64,000 bases of DNA from Hyalella azteca. Taxonomy: Eukaryota; Arthropoda; Malacostraca; Amphipoda; Hyalellidae. A model generated the notes under the pieces. The model was not told the origin of the DNA. It was given only the letters and a program-made list of their open reading frames with translations, and did not search any database. Below are positions 39,431 to 50,700 of this stretch, in pieces. The first letter of the stretch is position 1; each line of letters starts with the position of its first letter. Where the stretch lies: positions 7,915 to 71,914 of the forward strand of contig NW_025932782.1 of the NCBI RefSeq assembly GCF_000764305.2, in the 5' to 3' direction. A program made the translations under genes and the position numbers.

Positions 39431-42400
39431 CACCAAGCAACCTCACTGAGCACCTCCGGCTGAAGCTAGCTCAGCTCCTGGAGAGTGACCGACTGTCCGA
39501 GAACAACTTGAATAACAGAGTTCCTGTTCCAAAACCACAGATGTATTCGTAAGGTGAATTTTTTACGAATAAATAGACAAATGCAGCAGACGAAGACGTG
39601 CAAAATCGATTCGAAATTTACCAATTTACTTCTATTGGAAACGGAATTTTTATTCCGTTTTCAATACAGCGTTTTATTCCTCATGAAATCGAGATAATGA
39701 TTATTGACAGCCCACCTGTGATCAAGCGTCGCACCTCCGATCATGTCTTTACCAAAGTGAATACCAACAATACTTCTTATATTGGCCTATATCAATTTTT
39801 TATAGGAGAACAAATGCTTTACTTTCGTTACGCAAATTTAAAAATACCTCTGTGGTTAAATGTAAGTTAACTCAATTAAATTTTCATGACACCAATACGT
39901 GATATTCAATTTATACGAGATGTGATACTTGAATGTGTGAAAATGCCGATCTACATGCAGGGCTTATTCAGCAAACGAAGCCCGCAATGCCTTTCCTACA
40001 ACTTAATAGTAAAAGAAAGATTGTTGATTAAGCATAACACTACGCTTTTTCATTTCGTTGATTACTTTCTTTGACTTGTAATCTAACCTTAATTAGTTTA
40101 ACTTCGCACGATGCCTATTTACTTACTTTAAGTTAAATTTGCAATTTGTTCTTCATTATATTAATTAAACATACTATGCATTATACTTAGTGGAACAGCG
40201 TCATTCAAATTTGTTGGAAATTTGTCATTTCAAAACACATTTACAGCCAGAAACGATGTGAAATTTTAAAGTAGTAGAAAATATTATGCAAAATTAGCTA
40301 ATATCAATGACGTCGTTTCCAGGGCCAGATCTATTATTATATATCATTAAGTTTTCATCTATACTCTCAATATTAAAGAAATCAACGGACTTAAATCTCC
40401 TTGATAACCGAAAATGTACCGGCATTTTTGGTCCGGAGAAAACTTGTCCGTTCAAACAGACTTCGAGCAAACAACATTTTATACAACTGGAAGAAACCTT
40501 TTATTCCAGGTTTAATTTATACCTGTTAGGATATAAACAACAAATAGATATGACATTATCTAAATTTCAATCAATAGTGATTGTCATACTGGCTTCCGAT
40601 TTGTATGTCTACGGCTTCGCGATGCATTCCGAAGTTTCTAGCCCATCCGCAGTTCAAGATCACGTGATGTTCAGCTCAGCTATGGTCTAATTATTATTCC
40701 TTATTAAGATGCAGTCTCCTGAACTATAAACCTGCTTACCAGTCTTCCTCCCTATATAGCCGGCCGCCTTAGCTAAAAAACTTAAAGTCGAGTCCTTATT
40801 TATAGGCCTTTGTCTTCTAGCAAATAATTCAAGTCTGCCACCAGACCAAACAAACGTGCTGATGCTTAATTAACCTCGCTGTTACCTTAAATTTATAAAA
40901 ATTTACACATTAGGCTATGCCTTAAAGTTGTTGATAAGGAATAGTGGGCAATACATCACTCAGCTTGACGATATTTGTAGGAATAAATGATGAATTGATG
41001 CGAAAATATCCATGAACATCACTCATGTGGAAAATATCACTCATGTTACCCATGTATATCTATATTCGAATAGAGAAAGCATAAAAATTGTATACACTGG
41101 CAAAACAAAAGCGTTGCTTTTACAGTACAAACGACAACTTTTTTTTAGTCTTGTTATTTTTATGTTGTGTACAAGATTAGTTCCAATAGATGCTGCATAA
41201 AGTAACAGAAAAATCATGGTTGACAAGAAAATTTACAACGAAATTTACTGCCAGTTATTATTTTTATTGACCTATTTATGCCATGCTTAACGATTGGATT
41301 CCACTAGTATATGATTTGATCTATTTAATTCATTATCGGACATTGCACTCCAATGTTATAGAATCTCTGGAAGCTTAGGAAATCGCTTGGTTTAAAAATA
41401 TCAACTTTTAAATAATTAACATTAACTATCAGGTTTGCTCGACGATCCTCGTGGTAGACAATTCCTGCAATTCTAATCCCGTCATTTACATAAACCATAA
41501 TCCCATTAATAATAATTAATATTAATAAAGCTTATGTATTCTCATTAAATATTGCCTCATTTAAACCCACATTTTATATAGAAGATTCGCATTTTGGACT
41601 CGCATTTACTCTCCTCGACTCGCATTTTACTCTCGTTTCAAAATATGGGAAAACTAGTTTGCGTCTTTTCAACTTTATTTATATTCACCAATTATAAAAT
41701 CATGTTTCAATTTTTGATCTAATCATTTCCTCCCTTCCTTCCAATCCTTTCCTATTATCTCACTAGGAATGAAATTTTCAGGTCCCGGAGAAATCCAGAT
41801 ATTAATATCCTGATATGCGCTCGTGTAGCCATGTAGTGTCAGGCTTCAAACACACACTCCCTATAAACTTCAAGGAATTTATTAATACAAGGTTAGGAAG
41901 TAAGTAAGAGATCGAACAAACTGTAACTGTAATCATCACAGGCGAAAACTGTGTGGAGCTTGATCAGGTAATGGCCTTTTCAATGCATGAAACGCGTGCT
42001 TAAAAACATATTATGATCAGGAGAATTCTATACAAAATTTCAAAAATTATCAGTACCTAAAAAATCTTAGTTTACTCGACAAAAATTTTGCATCAATCCA
42101 CAAAGTGAAATGTGATTTATTTTAGGAAAAGAGCAGCTATTTCTACTGGAGTATTTTGAATAAAAGGCAGTAAAAATGTAGTTACCTTTAGACTGAATGA
42201 TATGTGGAAAGTCAGCCAATTGGACATGATGGTTACTGGGGTGTTTCTGGGAAATAGCAACTAAGAAATGCACTCAAGCACTTGCATCATTAGTCTGCTT
42301 AAATCTCATGTTTACCTAAAATTTGAAAGCAAGGAAACGATAAGTAAGTTCCCAATGTATCCATTGACAACGTTTTGTAGACCAGCTCCATCATCAGTTC

Positions 42401-42717
42401 AATACATTTTATAGAATATAAGTGAAATCATCAGTAAAATTATAAATCTACACAAAAGAAATTAAAACCTGAGTTACGAGAAAGCGACATGGGAACATAA
42501 AACCTATCTATTTCAAGAGAATAAGAACTATACGCATTATTAAAACAAGGATTACGTTTCGAAAATTATTAAATCCGAACAGATGTGGAACCGATTATCT
42601 TGAAATCGCTCTCAGATATAGTCACGTCAGTGTTCAGCATGAAGGCGCACAGCTGAATGAGAAAGCTTCAGGTTAAGAAAGTGGCAGATTCGAACGAAAA
42701 CTGTTTTCAGAAACTCG

Positions 42718-42798
42718 AAAGTTACGCAACGTAATTCCAACGAAAAAAGTTACGCAACGTAACTCCAACGAAAGAAGTTACGTGACGTAATTCCAACG
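42718..42798. repeat. ~29-bp repeat with palindromic ttacgcaacgtaa
   Basis: Three copies of gttacgcaacgtaattccaa(cgaaa). The core ttacg(c/t)(a/g)acgtaa is near-palindromic, as for a dimeric DNA-binding protein site, but nothing else supports that. Confidence 0.75.
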
Positions 42799-43516
42799 TA
42801 GGCTGATGCGCATCTCGTACAATTGTTTTCATAAACCAGAGAAAAGGCCGCAGCCGAGCTGAGACAACATCCCCATGACAGAAGAAGGAACCAATTTTGA
42901 AATTATTCGCCAGCAAAATATGCAAGCTAACACTCGGAAAATATTCCGGACATTAATTTTTCACGATTTTGGACACTTTTTAGACGATTTATCAAATTAG
43001 AGTAGAGTACAATGAAAAGTATTCCCATTATTAAAGCTTAAATAAAATATTATTTTTGTTTCATAGTTTTCATTTTGAGCTATTCCAGTTGTTACATTAC
43101 TATTCACCTAGTCATTTTAATTAAACATTTGATCCTAGTGTTGCATCTTTACTGATGATGCTGTAAAGTAGGCTAACGATGAATGATGAAGTTTTTTTAA
43201 TCAGTAAGTTAAAGGGTCTGTTAATAATGAATGATAAATTTTAGTTTAATTAAAAATAAGTTCGTTTATCTGCCTGCGAAGAATTTTACTGAGAAATAAT
43301 CTCAATAATTCACTTAGTGTCATCTCATGATACTCAAAAAAAAAGTTCCATAACGATCACCTTACGAGGCTTTGAGTAAACAACAATTTTGTTCTTAATA
43401 TTTTTGAAAATAATACCGAAAATCATGGGTGACGTCTGTTTTCCCTTAATAACCCAACAATGCCTTAAATTACCGATGATAACGTTCCATATGGGAATAC
43501 CAAGAATGTGTTTTCA

Positions 43517-43660
43517 GCGCATTTTCTCATTTATTTTCGCTATTGTGCTCGTCATGTCCGTCCGTCCGTCTGTCCGTCCATCCATCCGTCCGTGACCACG
43601 TTTTCGTCGACGGGAAAATGCGCTCTCTGTCACTCACTGCAGTGAGAACTGAGTTATATT
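43517..43660 (+). repeat. Dispersed repeat C, copy 2
   Basis: Same architecture as 4455: gcgcattttctcattta, gtccgtccgtctgtcc core, gggaaaatgcgctctctgtc, cactcactgcag and gagttatatt. The microsatellite core differs in length. Confidence 0.75.
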
Positions 43661-44587
43661 TTTTTTAATGGGCGATAGGCTTACAAATTATTTTAGTTTG
43701 ATGGTTGACGCATATATACCCGCACCTCAGCTGGAGGCTGGTGCTCCCTTGTTAGTCTGTCACTGACGGTCCTGAAGAAAGGTGTGTGATGCAATTTTTT
43801 CCTGCTAGCCTCGTTCGTATACTAAGGTTCTTAACAGGCTTTGTACTAATAAAAGAATCACTTTGCTGAATGATAATTGAAAATGCTGCCATATCTCCTC
43901 AGTGTTGGTGGCAGCAATTAACACCAAAATATAGAGAAACATTTGAATTTTCTGTTGTCTCGTGGCGTATGTAATTCTTACCAAAATAGATAGATATAAT
44001 GTTGTTACCAAAATAGATATAATGGACCCCAAAATAGAGGGGATATTGTTAATTCTGTTCATTGTTGTAGGCATCAGCGGTCACCATTAAATGATAATTC
44101 AATGTGAAACGATTATCGTAACTATACGTGCGATTGTCAGCAGCGGCTATTATCTTCTATAAAACAAAATTCCACGTCAGCACGCCACTCTTGGCCGATT
44201 CAAAATGTATCACATACCAACGAGTATTGGTGGTTACAAAAAAAAATATCACTAATATTAAACGAAGTGCATGTGACTAATAATTAATCAATGGCACTGA
44301 TCGAGATCGATATATATCGGCTCGATTGTACAAGAATCTTGGTTAAAATACTTAACGGCAAAAGCGGTTACTGTTCCGATTTAATACTGCATATCATAAA
44401 CTATTCGATCATATCATAAACTATATCATAAACTATTCATAAACCATAATTTGAGGCTTCAACTCACAACCTTAAATCAGGACCCAAACACACATCCGAA
44501 ATAAGACCTTAACATACACAAACACCATTTAACGTAGCACCCTTAACGCTCGATCCTAATTCAGTACCCAATTTTTGCCACCGTAGC

Positions 44588-44768
44588 ATGAACACGGAGG
44601 AACAAAGACATGATCCCCTCAAGAAGACCCACACTGGCAGCCCCAGCTACCAGGACACCAGGGGGCACTGGGGAAGTAGGATGGAGTTCCTACTTGCCTG
44701 TCTCGGCTTCTCGGTGGGCTTGGGGAACTTGTGGCGGTTCCCCTACCTGGCGTATGAAAATGGAGGAG
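44588..44768 (+). CDS. SLC6 exon 1 (N-terminus, TM1)
   Basis: Starts [22 protein letters not shown]1 is [20 protein letters not shown] onward. Donor GGAG|gtgggt leaves a split Ala codon. Confidence 0.93.
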
Positions 44769-47700
44769 GTGGGTGGCTGCATTACTGAATTCCCTAAAAT
44801 TATGTTTTGTTGAAAGAGATTTATAAATATTATAAATTCGGTGCGGATCGGCCAGACGGACACTGAACCGGCCGAAACTTGTGGCGGTTCCCCTGCCTGG
44901 CGTATGAAGATGGAAGAGGTGGGTGGCTACATTGACGAGTTCCGCGGTGTATCATTTGAACCGATGCGTCTTCATCTATATATTTGATACATATAAGGTT
45001 CGTTAAAGACCAGAGAATATTTGTCATTATACAGGGTGAACCAGAATTAACTGACCCTTTTAATTTATTAATAAATAAAAAACTAAGAACGTTATGAAGT
45101 TGAAACTTGTTTTATTTAAAAGAAGCACATTTTTATGGTAATATTGTATCCTAGTTTTTAGGATACAATAACTAACTAGGATACAATATTACATACAATA
45201 TTTTAACTAATACAATAATAAAATATTGTAAAAGGATACAATATTTTAACTAGGATACAATATTACCGTAAAAGGGTTCTTTTAAATAAAACAAGTATTA
45301 ACTTCATAACGTTGTTAGTTTTTTATTTATTAACAAATTAAAAGGGTCAGTTAATTCTGGTTCACCCTGTATTATCAATTCGTCTTCGGTGTGATTAGAA
45401 AGTTCGAATATTAGGTTTTCAATTGACATTTTATTATAATTTAATTTACGACGTTTCGAATACTCAATTTTCATTATCAAGTAGGAGAAGAGTTTTGCAA
45501 CGCTTAAAATTGAAATATCGGAATGACAAAAGTAATTACATATGGTAATTACACAGCCTAAACATGTAAACCTAAAACAGCCTAAAATTTAAACCTAATA
45601 TTACTCAGAGAACAATTACAACGTCCTGGCAAATCCTGTGGTTTCCAAATTTATAGCAGGAGACTCATCCTTGATGATGAGAGCCTCTGTTATCGCCAGT
45701 CTTGTAGCGACGAAGCCTGCTGCAGGCTTCCAATGTCGCTCGAGTGATGGTTTCGTTGTGAACTTTTCTCATATGGTTCTTTGGCCCCTATATTTTAGAT
45801 GACATGTGAGGCGGCGGCTTAAGGTCGTACTAGTTAAACCGATGTAATTTATATTCTGGTGAAGTCTACAATTTTCCTTATTGCAGGAAAATTTGTAAAT
45901 AATATCGGTTACTTGTTGTGGTCCCGATTTTTTGTACTGATTATTTTTCATGACTAAAATCTTCAGTTTTTTTCTTTTGTAGTATATCAAAAGTCTGATT
46001 CGGTCAGTTACTCGTGTGCTTCTAATGTTATTCTGCACAATTGAATTAAAGACTGGCTCGTCTGTCTTATAGCCGATGTTGATCGGATTTGGTTTGGATC
46101 GGGCAGGGTGGCCCAGTGGTTACAGTTCAAAGTACCGTGCATGATTGGAGCAGAGAGGTGCGGGTTCGATCCCAGCTCTGTGCGCCAGTTTCTGGTCAGA
46201 AACGGCGAGGAGGCCGGGCGGTTAAGCACAGCAGAATTGTAGCAGTGAGTTGCGAGTTCGATACCGCAACAAGCTGTGGATGTTCTGCGATGTTAAGAGT
46301 CGGCGACAGGCCTACGGCCTACTAAACGCTCAAACCGCTATTATATTATTATTATAATAAATAGTCGTGGTGCTTCCACTGGATGTTGGATCATTGTTAA
46401 GTCAGTTTTGACGTGGTCGATAATTGGAAATTTCTGAGTCGATATTTTTGTTCGCGTAGCCGTAATTTACCATAACTATGTCATTCCAAAATTTCAGTTT
46501 TATGCGTTGCAAATTCTTCTCCGACTTGATAATGAATGTTGAACATTCGAAACATTTTAAATTAAATTATAATAATATGTTCTTTGAAAACCTAAAATTC
46601 GAATTATAACTAATTCTACCTAGTTTCTGACTCGCTGAATTGAGAAAAACAATAAGAAAATTGCTTGTGAGGGAAATATGAAATTAAACGAGATGTAAAA
46701 TAAAATCTTGCATTAAGCCTATATGTTACCGTATTTCAACTGATTGGAGTCAATTGATTATAATTCGGACGCCTTTTATGATATCAGTCTTCTGATCTTT
46801 AATAATTAGTGTTTCCTTATTTTTTAGCATATCAGCTGTGTCAATCTTACTACGAAGTCAAGACCACTTGTGTTTAAATTAAACAGGTACTTTTTTAGCC
46901 AGGTTACTTCAATCGCAATTTAATCAATAGGATAAAGTGAAGAAAACACCACGTTGATTCGCAATATCTTCATCGAAAACGTTTCGGAGGCCATCTTGAT
47001 CATCGGTTCAACAATTAATAGCATACGAAAATTCAATATTCAAAGAAATAAATTAACTTAGCCATTTGTGCCATTTTAATATGTTATGTGATATTTTATA
47101 TAATTTATGTTTGATTATTGATATCATATTGATATTTGATATATTAAATGTGACATTATGATGAAATTCCATACGGCTGTAAACGCCCATTGTTCCGAGC
47201 GAGCCGTTCATATGTTCACGCTCTTACATGAAATTTCAGATCCAGAATTTTTTTCACTTTACTGTCATCTTTTATACTGAAACGACGAGAAAAGGAAAAT
47301 TTATTACATTCAGGCAAATAATTTAATATCAAGCAAAGACAAATTTCACTGTGGATAATTTTTGGATATAACTATCTATATGTACTAACACAATGCGACA
47401 CAAACGTCCAGCCTTTGACTCGCATATTTATGATTTCAGTCGATGGCATCATGACGCAGAAGACAGCGTGATTACGGACTAGTCTGGATTAGAGAATTTT
47501 AAGTTGTCGTGTCCTACTCCTTATTTATTTCCAACCTTTCTTCTTGGTCTTGATGTAGTAATTTCAACTTTCAACCTAAACTGTAATCATCGATATAAGG
47601 GGGTGGCGTCGACAGGATTTATAGTTATTATCAAGAAAATAACGAACACCACGATTGTTTCTAAACACTCACTGTTTGTCCGACTCTCTCTAACGCCGCC

Positions 47701-50700
47701 GCGTGACTGCCCGCGGTGGCCCGCTCGCTCCTGTTAAATACTCCCCCGGTCCCGCGCATGCGTGCTAGGCGGCTCGAGCTCCACCCCTTAATTCAAACTC
47801 CGCATCTAAACCCCCAAATCCCCCTATTCTTATCTTATTTATTCCTATTCCTAATCAAGCGTACCAACTTGAGGTACTAAGCTAAATGGTAATAATGGTT
47901 TGGGTACTAATAATGGTAATAAGCCCATATGTACACTCCACTCCAAATTTATACCCGAACATAAGCACACTAGAGAAGCACACCATGAAGTCTAGTTGTC
48001 ACGAAAAATGCTGAGTTATTCCTGGCCTCACTTCCTTTTGACGGACAGATAGTAACAGCTAGATTGCAAATACTGTAGTAAAAAAATCATACGACGTATA
48101 TAGTTTTATTTCGCAAAAGAAGCTTCTACTGAGGCCTCTTTTCCAGCGGCGTTCCTGTTGCCGTACCTGCTGCTGCTGGTGATCGTAGGTCGTCCCCTCT
48201 ACCTGACGGAGGTGGCACTCGGGCAGTACAGTCAGCTGGGACCCCTGCACACCTACAGGAAACTCACACCTCTCATGGCGGGTATGTGGGGCCTGGTAAG
48301 AAATCTATTCAAAACAATCGTATTTATCGGTACGGTCACATTGGTACAGCCGTGAAAATCGTCCAGTTTTGAATGAATCCATAGAATCAATACATCGCTC
48401 AACCGCACTTGGCTGTGAAACGAATCTCTTTCCGGAAGACTTAGGCGGGGTTCACATCATGCTGTCGGGCACGTACAAGGCATATGTCAGTCACGGTCCA
48501 ATATCTTTAATGCATTTCCATAGAAGCATTCACAACATGGGCAGGGCATGTGTCTTGCACGGCTGGTGTGAATGCAACTATCTATGATCAGTCAGTCTTC
48601 TTGAACTTATCAGATAGAAGCTCTTACGAGTTCCAAGATGAAGAAGCGATGAAGCTGTTATTTGTCGCTGTCTTGCGTCCGAACCTAGAGTTTATAAACG
48701 CTCTGTGAGAGAGTTTTCAAAGAGGTGCAACAAGGATAATTCCTTGTTTCTTCGTTTTACGAAGTAAATTGAAGATTATGTAGCCACCAGCCTCTGTTAT
48801 TGAAGTTTGCGCGATGACCTCATTGAAGTATACAAGTATACTCATGGTTTATACAAGGTCCCAGAAGGATTGTGGGTACCTCATTGAAGTATACAAGTAT
48901 ACTCATGGTTTATACAAGGCCCCAAAAGTGTTACTAGAATTTGAAACAAGAACCAACAACGGCTATAAACGAAAAAACTGCGTTGCAACTTATCCACGCG
49001 ACAACATTTCTTTTCGCTTCGAGTCACCGACATGTGGATGGCAGACTCTCCGAGTACATCGTTGGCGCTCCGTGTATAAACGCGTTCAAGAACAGACTAG
49101 ATAAAGCTTTGGAAAAATATATGTTCAGACTTGAAATGTCTAGCACCATATCGAACCCGATGGAAGTCTAGTAACTATTTCAAACTACCGTCAGTTTTGA
49201 AAATATCCGGTCAACGGACATGTTTATAGATCTCCTGTGAACACGGCACTAAAAGTATAAGAATCGGCGACAGGACACACCAGGCCTTTTCTTCAGCGCC
49301 GACATCACTATGACATGATATGATATGATATAAAACGTTATGGTATGATATTGAAACGCATTAAAGAATATTGGACTGGACCGTGCATGGCGGTGGCAAA
49401 TGCCTGTCGCGTGCCCGGCAGTGTGGTGTGAATCCGACCTTACCATAGTCGTCTGTGTTATACTTATACAGTACAGTGATATCACAGTACGATTGACATC
49501 AGTACAAATTTAATTTATTACTTCGAAGTAAGATTTTAGGTAAAATAATGCTAAGAATAACAATGCATTATTAGTTAGTTTCATCGAGGTTATTCAAGAA
49601 CTGAACCAAAATACTGATGGTCACCGTACATCGATTTTGATTTTTACAGTTTTTATCAACGTAAAGGCTCCTTTTTCATTGCTTTACGAAATTTATTTAT
49701 GTCCTCGTGCCAAATACCGTGTCCACCTGTCCCTTTTTTATTAGATATTAAGCACCTTTTATATGAAAAACATAATAGTACTCAGGTAACCATAATCTTT
49801 TTGTGGTATAATCCTGACCATTTCTATTTTAGCCCAAGTTTGAATTCAGGGAAACTGTAACAAATATCGTGTTTTTGCGCCTCAGTTAATGTAGAAATGA
49901 AGCTCTTTATTTTGCAATATAACGCGAAATAACGTTAACGGGACTTCTAATTACTAAAGAAGAACCGTGTATACGCTTGATAACCATGCTCATGAAATTG
50001 CTTGTGGTGAGAAATCAATACAATTGAACAAATTATTTGTTTTTGGATTTCAGAAGCTAAGTCCATTAATAACTTCAAATTATGCTAAAAAATTTTTGTT
50101 CCGACTAGAACATGAAATGTATAAACTCCGGCATCAAAATTCGATATCAACCACTTCATTTTGCGGAGTCACTTCAATAAAAGATTCAGCGCCTTCCTTA
50201 TTCTTTAATTTTCACCTGTACCAAAATTCAATAATTTAGACAATTGATTACTTAAACTTCTCAAAAAATTTCATGAAATGGAATTCCAATCTAAAACTTC
50301 AATTCATAAATCAAATATTTTGCTAATAATTCCAAAAATGATAGTAATATAATTAGAAGGATATTTTTCTCAAATAATATATATGACTGAATTCGAAACC
50401 AACCAGGTCTAGGATACCTGCAGCTCCTCTCAGAACTCACTTCCTCCTCGTACATGATCATCCTGGGCTACTCCCTGCACTACCTCTTCACCAGCCTCAC
50501 TCACATCGGACATACCGTGCGTATACTATCAGAAAACCGTGTTAAAAATAACGATAATAATAATATGGGAACAGCTGAGAAATGTTTCCTATTTAAATGC
50601 CCATAAAAGGTAATGAGCTTAACATGCGGAATATATAATACTTGTAGAGAACTAGAGTGCAACGAATATATAACAGAGATCAGTACTAGAAGTATATTAT

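Larger units (their letters stand above)
34990..44587. other. Intergenic region between Hip1 and the SLC6 gene
   Basis: About 9.6 kb containing MITE copies A3, A4 and B3, dispersed repeat C2 and small tandem arrays (39305-39430, 42718-42798). Open frames of 60-127 codons at 37490, 39598, 40307 and 43805 (minus) show no family resemblance, and I do not call them genes. The last part should contain the SLC6 promoter; none was recognised. Confidence 0.55.

Noticed and set aside
39598..39870. 90-codon frame
   Set aside because: No recognised domain and no supporting splice sites or neighbours.
40307..40690. 127-codon frame as an intergenic gene
   Set aside because: No start context, splice logic or recognised motif; composition matches surrounding AT-rich DNA. 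A small unknown gene cannot be excluded.
42718..42798. Transcription-factor operator array
   Set aside because: The near-palindromic ttacgcaacgtaa occurs in only three tandem units with no promoter nearby; kept only as a repeat.
44588..48295. SLC6 exon 2 ending at the strong gtaaga donor at 48296
   Set aside because: That end puts exon 3 out of frame, into a TAG; the gtatgt donor 14 bases earlier gives [11 protein letters not shown], which fits the family.
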